64,000 nucleotides of DNA from Winogradskyella sp. PC-19 (GTDB lineage Bacteria > Bacteroidota > Bacteroidia > Flavobacteriales > Flavobacteriaceae), in NCBI RefSeq assembly GCF_002163855.1, contig NZ_CP019332.1:1653145-1717144 (forward strand), given 5' to 3'. A program made the position numbers and the translations under genes. Numbering within the stretch: the stretch's first letter is position 1; every line of letters begins with the position of its first letter. Under the pieces are notes generated by a model. That model worked only from the letters and a program-made list of their open reading frames with translations, was not told the origin of the DNA and ran no database searches. Positions 54,900-64,000 of the stretch are shown piece by piece.

Positions 54900-57284
54900 T
54901 TACCTAATTATAAGAAGTTTCAGTATTTTACTTTCAAAAGTATCCAAATCATTAATAATTATAAGATATACTCCTGATGCGACTATGTTGTTTGCTAAAT
55001 TTTTTCCGTTCCAAATTCCAGTTCCTCCATCAATAGCAAAGTTTGTTCTTAAATTAGAATTTCGTCTATTGACTCTTGATTGTGCTTCGGCAACAAGATT
55101 GCCTGTAACATCAGTAATTTTTACGTTTACATTTTCGGTAAGTCCTACAATCTTTACACCTTTATTAATATCATTTAAATCATTAGCCCCAAGAATATTA
55201 TACTCTGGTCTTACCGGATTTGGATACGCGTAAGCGTCTGAAAGCTCTTCAACAGTAGCTGAACCACCAGCTCTGAAAGATAATAATCCGTTTGGTGTTG
55301 AAAAATATACGGTACCGTTACTATCGTCAATAGAAATATCGTTAATTGCATTTGTAGGTAATGGCGAATTATCTTTTGTGAAATGATAAATAGTAGATTG
55401 CCCGTTAGGAGTGACGTAAAAAACTCCTGAGTCAAATGTCCCTATCCACTTATTATTAGAGCCATCTACTTCAATATCCGTAATAGTTTGACTCTCTAAT
55501 AACTCTCTAGCTAGGCCATCCTCAAGAAATATAATTGGCTCTACAACAACATCTTCATCTTCAAAAAAGCCTGATGTATTAAATAAAACTCTCAGACCAA
55601 AAGTAGTACCTATCCATAACTGTCCTGAGTTATCTAACGCTAGAGTTCGTACCCTTGTTGTTGGCAGACCTTCTGTTTCATCTTTTATTTGCTTTATAGT
55701 TGGACTCTCATTCTCGTTAAACGCAATAAGTCCATTGGATAATGAGGCTATCCATTTAGTATCTGTATTATTATCAACAGCCAAATCATAAAAACCTAAT
55801 TCGTCAAAAACTGGGTCTACGATAAAATTCTCAAAACTAAAAGTTCGCCATTGTTGACTTGATGGGTTATATGACTTTAAAGCTAAGTCAACTCTACTAG
55901 TCATATTCCATAAATTACCTTCATCATCAAAAGCTGATGCCCCAGTTCTAATATCTACTAAATCGGGAAGTGACGGAATTATTAAAGATTGTAGCGGACT
56001 ATTCGTTTCATCAAAAAAGTTTGTCGCCTCAAAATTATTAAATTCAAGCATTCCATCTATAAAAGAACTTACAAACACCTGATTTGGATTTTCTGGATTA
56101 ATAGTGATTTTATTCAATTCACGCATACCTAAAAGACTTTCAAAAGGCTTATTATTCCATTGTTCGTCTCTTAAAATACTAATACCTCTACTATTTAAAG
56201 GATAAGGGTTTAAAAGATTAGTATGTTCGCCAAAAGTCACCCAAAGGCCATTTCTGAAAGCCTGAATTCTAAAACCATTATTCAACAACGGGCCATCTGG
56301 TCTTATTTCGTTAAAAGTTACTAAATCATTAATATTAGTTTGTAATACACCGAAATTACTTGTCGCTATAAAAATATCTGAATCTAAACTTACCGCCGAA
56401 GCAAAATTAGTATCGTATTCTGCTGTTTGATTTATCTGAGCTGTTAAACTAGCTGCTGAATTGAATATAAATACTGAGTCTGGTGTTGTGTATAATAGTT
56501 GCCCATCTACTGCTTCAGAATCTAAGGGCAGAACGCTAAAATTAAAAACAGGTGTCAATGCGTCGTTTACAAACTCTATAAGATTTCTATCTGTACGTAA
56601 ACCATAAAGACGATTCTCGACAGTTTCAATAGACACATAACTTCCTCCTGTAATAGTTTGCCATTGATTCGAATCTATTAAATTTGGATTTGTCAGTGCT
56701 CCTTTTCTTATACCATTTCCGCTATTACAAGCAGCGTAAATGAAGTCATTGAATACAGTTGTTTTCTCTACGGGGATTTGGGTGTTATTATTTCCTATAA
56801 AATAGGTGTCTCCAAACTCTAAACGCTCTAAATCGTATACTGAAATACCGAAGTCTGTAGAGATATATGCAAATCCATTATCTTCATTAAAATCATTAAT
56901 TGCTTTGGTACTTGGGTCTATACTTTCTTTTTCTAATATATCTACAATGGTGAGTACACTTTTGTCAGACTCGAAATAAACCTCGATAAGACCATTCTTA
57001 TAACCAATTAAAAGAAGTTGATTCTCTTCGCTAAATTCTATTGTAGAAATTAATTCGCCAGAAAGTCCCTGAATAGTGGTTATTTTTTCAACTTCATTTG
57101 AATTGACATCATAACTAAAAATTACATTTTCTGATGCAGCATATATTTTAAAATCACTTCTTGTAACGTCGACTATATCAAAAAACGAAAAATAATCTTG
57201 CCACAAAGCCGAAAAGTCTTGTGCGTTAGTTTTAGCTACAAAACATATAGTAAGAATACAAACGAGAAAGTACCGTTTTAGCAT
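54900..57284 (-). CDS. porZ: PorZ-like type IX secretion system protein
   Basis: 794 residues, near the 776 of P. gingivalis PorZ. Signal peptide (FLVCILTICFVAKTNAQ), two beta-propeller-like halves built of two-component-regulator-type repeats (blades such as LPTTRVRTLALDNSGQLWIGTTFGLRVL and SQTITDIEVDGSNNKWIGTFDSGVFYV) and a C-terminal beta-sandwich resembling a sorting domain (YPNPVRPEYNILG, VKITDVTGNLVAEAQ, GTGIWNGKNLANN). PorZ works in T9SS cargo maturation by presenting the anionic LPS anchor to the sortase PorU. The match is by architecture and genome context (next to recO). Confidence 0.85.
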   Translation of the reverse strand: MLKRYFLVCILTICFVAKTNAQDFSALWQDYFSFFDIVDVTRSDFKIYAASENVIFSYDVNSNEVEKITTIQGLSGELISTIEFSEENQLLLIGYKNGLIEVYFESDKSVLTIVDILEKESIDPSTKAINDFNEDNGFAYISTDFGISVYDLERLEFGDTYFIGNNNTQIPVEKTTVFNDFIYAACNSGNGIRKGALTNPNLIDSNQWQTITGGSYVSIETVENRLYGLRTDRNLIEFVNDALTPVFNFSVLPLDSEAVDGQLLYTTPDSVFIFNSAASLTAQINQTAEYDTNFASAVSLDSDIFIATSNFGVLQTNINDLVTFNEIRPDGPLLNNGFRIQAFRNGLWVTFGEHTNLLNPYPLNSRGISILRDEQWNNKPFESLLGMRELNKITINPENPNQVFVSSFIDGMLEFNNFEATNFFDETNSPLQSLIIPSLPDLVDIRTGASAFDDEGNLWNMTSRVDLALKSYNPSSQQWRTFSFENFIVDPVFDELGFYDLAVDNNTDTKWIASLSNGLIAFNENESPTIKQIKDETEGLPTTRVRTLALDNSGQLWIGTTFGLRVLFNTSGFFEDEDVVVEPIIFLEDGLARELLESQTITDIEVDGSNNKWIGTFDSGVFYVTPNGQSTIYHFTKDNSPLPTNAINDISIDDSNGTVYFSTPNGLLSFRAGGSATVEELSDAYAYPNPVRPEYNILGANDLNDINKGVKIVGLTENVNVKITDVTGNLVAEAQSRVNRRNSNLRTNFAIDGGTGIWNGKNLANNIVASGVYLIIINDLDTFESKILKLLIIR

Positions 57285-57348
57285 TTGTGATTAAATTTGT
57301 TCAAATATATTTATTAGTAACGTTATTTTTCGTGTTATCATATATAAA

Positions 57349-57380
57349 AAAAGCTCCTACTTTATTTAGTAGGAGCTTTT
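57349..57380 (-). terminator. Terminator of gdhA
   Basis: Perfect 13-bp stem, arms 57349-57361 and 57368-57380, loop TTATTT. On the minus strand the stem is followed by a T-run (A-run at 57345-57352 on the plus strand). Confidence 0.85.
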
Positions 57381-57398
57381 ATTGATTTATAATATATA

Positions 57399-58748
<1,350 letters not shown>

Positions 58749-58779
58749 TTATTATTAGTGTATTGTTAATTTCGAGGTA

Positions 58780-58787
58780 CAAAGATA
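58780..58787 (-). promoter_or_regulatory. Candidate -7 element for gdhA
   Basis: Minus strand TATCTTTG, an exact TAnnTTTG match, 37 bp before the gdhA ATG. Confidence 0.5.
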
Positions 58788-58904
58788 CATTATCTGTAAA
58801 AAAATTGATTTATTTTTTCAATATTATCAATATATTTTTAACATTTAATTTCTAGCTTAGATTTTTAGAAATCGTAACAATAAAATGCATTTCGTCCGTT
58901 TTAT

Positions 58905-58934
58905 TTTGTATTTCGTCGATATTTTTTATATTTG
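58905..58934 (+). promoter_or_regulatory. Promoter of the THC0290_0291-like gene
   Basis: TTTG (58905-58908), 18-bp spacer, TATATTTG (58927-58934): the best complete Bacteroidota promoter in this window. The ATG is 30 bp downstream, at 58965. Confidence 0.65.
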
Positions 58935-58964
58935 CTCATAATATATTTTTAAAAGACCTAACCT

Positions 58965-59786
58965 ATGTCCATAAATTTGAGGCAATTACTTATTATTTGC
59001 GTTGTTGTATTTACTACCTACACGTCGCATTCTCAATTTGGTTTTTCCCACGAAGTTGGAGTTATAGCTGGTCCAGTACAATTTAGATCTGACTTTGGGC
59101 AACGTTTTAATGAAGAAAATAATATAGGTAATACTGGTTACGGTATTGGTCTAATACACTACATAAACTTTTCTTATCGAGCAGATTGTAATTGCTACAC
59201 TGCAGACAATTATTTTAATGACCACTTTAAATTAAGAAGTGAAATTTCATTTAATAAAACTCAATTAAATCACTTTGGTCGTTGGGTAGATTCAAGTCAA
59301 TTTGGTATTGATGGACAACGATTAAGAGCACATTCAGGTGAAGCAAACAATTTTGATATTGGTATGCAATTAGAATATTTTCCGTTGAGTATTAGAGCTT
59401 TCTCATCTCATACGGGCGGCTGGGCGCCTTTTGTAAGTTTAGGTGCACACTATACAATGTCATCTCCAAAGCAGTTTACCACTTTTGGTCGTAATGGAGG
59501 ACCTTCAGACAATAATATTTTCAATCCGGATAACGTTTATGGCCCATGGATTCAAGCTAGTGATGGTGAATATCCTATTAATACAGATACGATTAATGCT
59601 TTTTCTATGGTTGCTAGCATCGGAACACGTTATAAATTAACCATCTTATCTGATTTAATGATAGACTTAAGATATCAATATTACTTTAGTGATTGGATTG
59701 ATGGCCTTAATCACAAGCTGCCATCCAACAAATATAATGATGTTCTTTTGTGGTTAAATGTAGGGTACATTTATTATCTAGATTAA
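58965..59786 (+). CDS. THC0290_0291-family outer-membrane-type protein
   Basis: 273 residues. Signal peptide (LLIICVVVFTTYTSHSQ), then FGFSHEVGVIAGPVQFRSDFGQRFNEENNIGNTGYGIGLIHY, the pattern I associate with the flavobacterial THC0290_0291 family. Alternating polar and hydrophobic strands, paired glycines and the aromatic end (LLWLNVGYIYYL) point to a small outer-membrane barrel. Function unknown. It has a clear promoter and overlaps the convergent PLP enzyme by 4 bp. Confidence 0.8.
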   Translation: MSINLRQLLIICVVVFTTYTSHSQFGFSHEVGVIAGPVQFRSDFGQRFNEENNIGNTGYGIGLIHYINFSYRADCNCYTADNYFNDHFKLRSEISFNKTQLNHFGRWVDSSQFGIDGQRLRAHSGEANNFDIGMQLEYFPLSIRAFSSHTGGWAPFVSLGAHYTMSSPKQFTTFGRNGGPSDNNIFNPDNVYGPWIQASDGEYPINTDTINAFSMVASIGTRYKLTILSDLMIDLRYQYYFSDWIDGLNHKLPSNKYNDVLLWLNVGYIYYLD

Positions 59787-60922
59787 CCAATAGCTTGGTC
59801 TAAATCAGCAATCAAATCGCTTTTATCTTCTATACCTACACTTAGTCTAATAAGAGCATCTACAACACCAACTTTTTCGCGTTCTTCTTTTGGGATACTT
59901 GCATGGGTCATACTTGCAGGATGACCAGCCAAAGATTCAACACCACCAAGAGATTCTGCTAGTGTAAATACTTTTAAGTTTTCAACAATTTTAATAGCTT
60001 CATTATAATCGTTTCCTTTCGCTACAAATGATACCATACCACCAAAATCATCCATTTGAGATTTTGCAATACTGTGATTAGGATGATTTTCAAAACCTGG
60101 CCAATAGACTTTTTCAATTTTTGGATGATTGTCTAAATATTCTGCAATTGCTTTTCCATTTTCACAATGACGTTGCATACGTACATGAAGGGTTTTAATT
60201 CCTCTTAAAGCTAAAAAACTGTCTTGAGGACCACAAATGGCACCACTTGCATTCTGAATAAAATATAATCTATCAGCTATTTTCTTATCCTTAACAACTA
60301 AAGCTCCCATAACTAAGTCACTATGCCCACCAATATATTTAGTGGCGGAATGCATGACAACATCGGCACCCAAATCTAATGGGCGTTGTAAATAAGGTGT
60401 CGCAAAAGTATTATCAACCGCTAAGAGTACATTTCTACGTTTTGATACCTCGGCAATAGCCTTGATATCTATAATATTCATCATCGGATTGGTTGGTGTT
60501 TCAACCCAAATAAGCTTGGTGTTTTCATTTATATAACCCTCAATATTTTTGGCATTTTCCATACCAATAAAATGAAATTTGATTCCAAAGTCTTTATAAA
60601 TCTTAGTAAACAAACGATAACTACCACCATATAAATCATTAGTAGAAATCACCTCATCTCCGGGTTTTAATAATTTTAAAATGGCATCGATAGCGGCCAA
60701 CCCAGACGCAAAAGCTAGACCATAATTTCCGTTTTCTATACTGGCAAATGCATTTTCCAATGCATTACGCGTTGGGTTATGCGTTCTAGAATATTCGTAG
60801 CCTTTATGGCATCCAGGTGTCGTTTGAGCATACGTCGAAGTTTGATAAATTGGAGGCATTACTGCACGATAAGCTGGGTCAAGTTTTTGACCACCATGAA
60901 TTGTCTTAGTATTAAATTTCAT
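59783..60922 (-). CDS. Cys/Met metabolism PLP enzyme (cystathionine gamma-synthase or gamma-lyase)
   Basis: 379 residues, full length. The PLP lysine sits in MHSATKYIGGHSDLVMG (near 189-205), with TSTYAQTTPG, YSRTHNPTRNALE (near 45-57), ASGLAAIDAILKLL and VETPTNPMMNIIDI. The family covers transsulfuration in both directions; sequence alone does not separate cystathionine gamma-synthase (MetB) from gamma-lyase, and no neighbouring methionine genes help. Convergent with the THC0290-like gene. Confidence 0.9.
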   Translation of the reverse strand: MKFNTKTIHGGQKLDPAYRAVMPPIYQTSTYAQTTPGCHKGYEYSRTHNPTRNALENAFASIENGNYGLAFASGLAAIDAILKLLKPGDEVISTNDLYGGSYRLFTKIYKDFGIKFHFIGMENAKNIEGYINENTKLIWVETPTNPMMNIIDIKAIAEVSKRRNVLLAVDNTFATPYLQRPLDLGADVVMHSATKYIGGHSDLVMGALVVKDKKIADRLYFIQNASGAICGPQDSFLALRGIKTLHVRMQRHCENGKAIAEYLDNHPKIEKVYWPGFENHPNHSIAKSQMDDFGGMVSFVAKGNDYNEAIKIVENLKVFTLAESLGGVESLAGHPASMTHASIPKEEREKVGVVDALIRLSVGIEDKSDLIADLDQAIG

Positions 60923-61087
60923 CAGTTAATATTTATCGTTTTTTTTTTGTCAGATGGAATTCGCCAATTATAATTTTAGTAGATATTTATCTTGCTATAA
61001 TGACTCATTTCATAGAAATTGGTTTGAGAACATAACAAAGCTAATCTTAAATTCGTTGTATTCAAACGTAAGCTATACCTTTATTGA

Positions 61088-61822
61088 ATGTTTAACAAAA
61101 GTCATTTTAGTTTGAAAAAAATAGCATTATTACTAATTTTTATACTCTTTTTAGTATCGTGTAAAGAAGAAATAAAACCACTTACTTTCGATATCTCTTC
61201 TGTAGACAGAAAATTTGAAGCTGATATAGAAGTCTCATATGATGTAGCGAAAGCGAATTCTGATATTGCTAAAACTTTAAATAAAAATATCACTTCGGCA
61301 ATTTTAAAATCTATACCAAATTCAAAAAACAACACTTCAATTGAAGAAGCACTTACCGCCTTTGATGAAGACTATAAAACCTTTAAAAAAGAATTCTCTG
61401 ACAGCGAACAAACATGGTCCTTAGCTGTAGAAACAGAATTGCTCTATAAAACTGAAACTATAATTACAATGGGGTTGAGTGTCTATGCTGACACAGGTGG
61501 TGCTCATGGCAGTGATACTATTCAGCTTTTGAATTTTAATCCTGAAACTGGAAATTTATACTCTAATGAAGATTTGTTTAGTGATATTGAAGGTTTTAAA
61601 AAAATTGCCAAGACTTATTTTTTAGACCATATGAAAAATGAAGGTTCTGATATTTCAGAATTTTTCTTTGGAAAAGATTTTCAACTGCCAGAAAATATTG
61701 GATTTAACGACGAAGGTATTATTCTACTCTACAACGTTTATGAAATCGCTTCTTATAATCAAGGCTATACTGAGTTTGTGATTCCAATTGAAAAAGTAAT
61801 AAAATACCTAAAAATTAGTTAG
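61088..61822 (+). CDS. DUF3298/RsiV-like lipoprotein
   Basis: 244 residues. Lipobox cysteine in ILFLVSCKEE (C25). A DUF4163-like segment (about 35-110) is followed by the DUF3298 core MGLSVYADTGGAHGSDTIQLLNFNPETGNLYSNEDLF (about 131-167). RsiV in Bacillus has this architecture and binds lysozyme, but the bacterial relatives are mostly unknown, so no ligand is assigned. Overlaps the convergent antiporter gene by 8 bp. Confidence 0.85.
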   Translation: MFNKSHFSLKKIALLLIFILFLVSCKEEIKPLTFDISSVDRKFEADIEVSYDVAKANSDIAKTLNKNITSAILKSIPNSKNNTSIEEALTAFDEDYKTFKKEFSDSEQTWSLAVETELLYKTETIITMGLSVYADTGGAHGSDTIQLLNFNPETGNLYSNEDLFSDIEGFKKIAKTYFLDHMKNEGSDISEFFFGKDFQLPENIGFNDEGIILLYNVYEIASYNQGYTEFVIPIEKVIKYLKIS

Positions 61823-63065
61823 AATATTTTTTTGTAATTCCTTTAATAATAGGACCTACTGTTAAGCCTTGTCCAATAATAGATACGATAACTACGATAT
61901 AGGTAATTACTAAAAATAAATCTTTACTCATATCTGCTGTTAAACTTAATGCTAGAGCGATAGAAATACCTCCTCGCAAGCCACCCCATGTCATAATCAA
62001 TGTTGTTTTTGGCACAAAATCTAATCGTTTAGCAAAAAACTTTATTGGCAGAAATAAAGACATATATCTACACATTAATAATATTGGAATAGCTAAAAGA
62101 CCTGCATAAACATAACCCACATCCAAAGGTAAAACTAACATTTCCATTCCAATCATTACAAATAAAATAGTGTTAAATAACACGTCAATCAATTCCCAAA
62201 ATTTATCTACATAAACTTCTGTTATATCGGACATTGATGTTTCTCTAACTGTGTCATTTCCTACTATTAAACCTGCTGTGACCATAGATAGAGGTGCTGA
62301 CAGATGCCATTTATCAGCTAAAAGTGTTCCGCCCATTACAACTGCAAGTGTAATAATAACCTCTACTTCATAATTGTTTATGGATTTCATTAATCTATAG
62401 GCTAACCAACCTAATAAACCTCCAAGTAATATGCCACCTCCAACTTCTTGAATAAAAAGTGTTGCTATTTCAGAAAACTCAATAGCAGCATCAGGTTTCT
62501 TTGCAATAGCATAAATAGTCAAAAAAATGACGACACCAACACCATCATTAAATAAAGATTCTCCAACTATTTTTGTTTCTAATTTTTTAGGCGCACCTAC
62601 CTTTTTAAGAATACCCAAAACAGCAATTGGATCTGTTGGAGAAATCAATGCCCCAAAAAGGAGACAATGAATAAAGTTCACATTAAAACCCATAGCTGTT
62701 AAAAGCGGATACATTATTACACCTACTAACAATGTAGATACTAGAACACCAATAGTAGAAAAAGCTAAAATTGGCCATCGCTGTATTTTCAATTGGTCAA
62801 AATTAGTATGTAATGCTCCTGCAAAAAGAAGAAAGCTTAACATCACATCTAGCAATAAAGTTCCAAAATTTATATTGGAAATAAAGTCGCGTTCGGTTTG
62901 TAAAATGGTGTCATCAAATTGTCCAATAATTACAGCTACTAAAGTAAAAACTATTGTGATTAGCACTAAACCAATAGTGATTGGTAATTTTAAAAATCTC
63001 ACATTTATATAACCAAAAAGTGCCGATATAACTATTAGTGTTGATGCAATACCAAAATAATCCAT
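61815..63065 (-). CDS. CPA1-type sodium/proton antiporter
   Basis: 416 residues with about 12 membrane segments. The CPA1 signatures SPTDPIAVLGILKKVG (near 147-162) and VGESLFNDGVGVVIF (near 168-182) carry the acidic residues of the ion-binding core, and MTWGGLRGGISIALALS (near 362-378) is the late conserved motif. Likely Na+/H+ (or K+/H+) exchange at the inner membrane for pH or salt homeostasis, in keeping with a marine-type flavobacterium. 4 bp after the DinB-family gene. Confidence 0.92.
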   Translation of the reverse strand: MDYFGIASTLIVISALFGYINVRFLKLPITIGLVLITIVFTLVAVIIGQFDDTILQTERDFISNINFGTLLLDVMLSFLLFAGALHTNFDQLKIQRWPILAFSTIGVLVSTLLVGVIMYPLLTAMGFNVNFIHCLLFGALISPTDPIAVLGILKKVGAPKKLETKIVGESLFNDGVGVVIFLTIYAIAKKPDAAIEFSEIATLFIQEVGGGILLGGLLGWLAYRLMKSINNYEVEVIITLAVVMGGTLLADKWHLSAPLSMVTAGLIVGNDTVRETSMSDITEVYVDKFWELIDVLFNTILFVMIGMEMLVLPLDVGYVYAGLLAIPILLMCRYMSLFLPIKFFAKRLDFVPKTTLIMTWGGLRGGISIALALSLTADMSKDLFLVITYIVVIVSIIGQGLTVGPIIKGITKKYSN

Positions 63066-63069
63066 AGTC

Positions 63070-63525
63070 TTAAAGTGATTTAATTAAAGCTAAAATATAA
63101 CCCAAGTGAATGCCTTCATGAAAATTATTAAATACCAATGCTTCATCTACACTTGTTAATGTACTTCCGGTAGAAACAGTGTATTCTTTATAGTTTTTAA
63201 AAGCTCTAGCATTGTAGTCCACTTCTGTTTGGTCTAACGGTGTAAATAATAAATTACGGATTTCATCAACTTCTGATTGATATAAATTACGCTCAGTTTT
63301 TGTACCTTTTCTATATTCTGAAATCATTTTATCAGATAAAACGCCTTCTAATCCAGATAATTTATATATTAACAACTGTTGTGTAACAATACAATGTGCA
63401 ATATTCCAAATAATATTATTTCTGAAACCTTTAGGGACTTTATTCAATTCTTCCAGACTGAACTTGTCTAAAAACCCTTGAAATAAAACTCTATTTTTTC
63501 TCGTAATATCTATACCGTAATGCAT
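63070..63525 (-). CDS. DinB-superfamily protein
   Basis: 151 residues forming the four-helix DinB/YfiT-like bundle. The metal histidines are visible as H44 in WNIAHCIVTQQ and H136/H140 at the end (NNFHEGIHLGYILALI). The family includes thiol-dependent transferases and enzymes of unknown substrate; no partner enzyme is present in the window, so no substrate is assigned. Probably co-transcribed with the antiporter gene, 4 bp away. Confidence 0.85.
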   Translation of the reverse strand: MHYGIDITRKNRVLFQGFLDKFSLEELNKVPKGFRNNIIWNIAHCIVTQQLLIYKLSGLEGVLSDKMISEYRKGTKTERNLYQSEVDEIRNLLFTPLDQTEVDYNARAFKNYKEYTVSTGSTLTSVDEALVFNNFHEGIHLGYILALIKSL

Positions 63526-63606
63526 TCTTATATTTTTATTAAAAGCACAGTTTATTCTTTTTAAAAGAATTTACTTTGCACCTACAAATTACGTCATTAT
63601 TTAAAG

Positions 63607-63966
63607 ATGAAAAAAATATATCACCTAAGTACTTGCGATACTTGTAAACGAATTATTAAAGAACTTGATTTACCATCAGACTTTATACTTCAGGACATAA
63701 AGACTGAAACTATAACTAATGCTCAAATTGAAGAGATGAGGTCGATGACTGATAGCTATGAGAGTTTATTTAGTAAAAGAGCGAGGCTTTATAAAGAGTT
63801 AGGTCTTAAAGAGAAAACACTTTCAGAACACGACTATAAAAACTATATTTTAGAACATTACACGTTTTTAAAACGTCCTGTGATTTTATGTAACGGACAA
63901 ATTTTTATTGGCAACTCCAAAAAAGTAGTCGAAGCTGCTAAAAATAGTATTCATGCAGAGTCGTAA
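63607..63966 (+). CDS. ArsC/Spx-family thioredoxin-fold protein
   Basis: 119 residues. The N-terminal CxxC motif C10-D-T-C13 in YHLSTCDTCKRI is the redox or arsenate-reducing site of the ArsC/Spx/YffB fold, and RPVILCNGQIFIGNSKKVV gives the conserved strand and third position. True arsenate reductases usually keep one active cysteine and an Arg triad that I cannot confirm, so a general ArsC-like reductase is the safer call. Divergent from DinB. Its end overlaps the next start by 14 bp. Confidence 0.85.
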   Translation: MKKIYHLSTCDTCKRIIKELDLPSDFILQDIKTETITNAQIEEMRSMTDSYESLFSKRARLYKELGLKEKTLSEHDYKNYILEHYTFLKRPVILCNGQIFIGNSKKVVEAAKNSIHAES

Positions 63967-64000
63967 TTTTGCAATTGTCGCACTTTTTATGGTGCAATTG
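63953..64000 (+). CDS. Start of a possible membrane transporter (cut by window end)
   Basis: An in-frame run of 16 codons, MQSRNFAIVALFMVQL, begins at 63953 and is open to the edge of the window. The hydrophobic opening resembles the first helix of an EamA/DMT-type permease, which often follows ArsC-like genes in flavobacteria by my recollection. The gene is too short here to identify; overlap with the ArsC-like gene is 14 bp. Confidence 0.4.
   Translation, partial: MQSRNFAIVALFMVQL

Overview
This window looks like a chromosomal segment from a marine-type member of the Flavobacteriaceae (Bacteroidota). The DNA is very AT-rich. It carries several TonB-dependent receptors, type IX secretion (T9SS) cargo with both type A and type B C-terminal sorting domains, a PorZ-like T9SS protein, DUF4270 and THC0290_0291-like proteins, a short 91-residue ATP synthase epsilon subunit encoded in a separate atpDC pair, and TAnnTTTG promoter motifs. 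The genus cannot be fixed from this sequence. I see no tRNA, rRNA, CRISPR array, insertion sequence or prophage; this reads as ordinary core and flexible chromosome with some lineage-specific islands.

Layout. 1-6504: a patatin/BamA-like outer-membrane phospholipase (3' end off the window), uvrC, then a co-directional cluster with a retropepsin-like protein, RimK, an AstE/AspA-type zinc hydrolase and 5-formyl-THF cyclo-ligase. 6508-9495: a nicotinamide/NAD salvage locus (PRPP-synthetase-like protein, NadV, NrtR) with two matching 23-bp palindromic operators over the nadV promoter. 9523-14624: lspA, an exported protein, a DksA-like protein and a eukaryotic-type IleRS whose HIGH motif reads GVHH. 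14720-17228: a four-gene cluster with a LuxR-type response regulator, a HisKA_3 kinase, a 7-TM protein and an unknown protein. 17318-22064: radA, an esterase-fold protein without its serine, a UPF0104-type membrane protein, panD and panC. 22163-26560: an orphan GT5-like protein, a DUF4270 lipoprotein and glmS. 26744-31150: a TonB receptor with a GDSL lipoprotein. 31342-33143: atpD-atpC.

33221-39185, mostly on the minus strand: umuC and umuD in reversed order, a T9SS type B lectin/Ig-repeat surface protein with seven tandem repeats, and a DUF2975-DUF2975-HTH operon. 39282-43635: a membrane protein, a DUF2007 protein, and a MocR-type regulator divergent from a TonB receptor with candidate operators between them. 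43977-47525: an NfeD-like/flotillin pair, a frameshifted gene related in layout to 39282-39812, and a cupin-like oxygenase. 47522-57284: a lipoprotein, recX, a T9SS type A protein, a TonB receptor, recO and porZ. 57399-64000: gdhA, an outer-membrane-type protein, a cystathionine synthase/lyase, a DUF3298 lipoprotein, a CPA1 antiporter, DinB, an ArsC/Spx-like protein and the first codons of a probable transporter.

The strongest leads are the NrtR operator pair with its nadV-prs operon (NMN salvage or a NARP1-like NAD reconstitution pathway), the swapped HIGH motif in IleRS (known from mupirocin hyper-resistant IleRS2), the RimK writer with two adjacent hydrolases, and the long inverted repeat over the DUF2975/HTH promoter.
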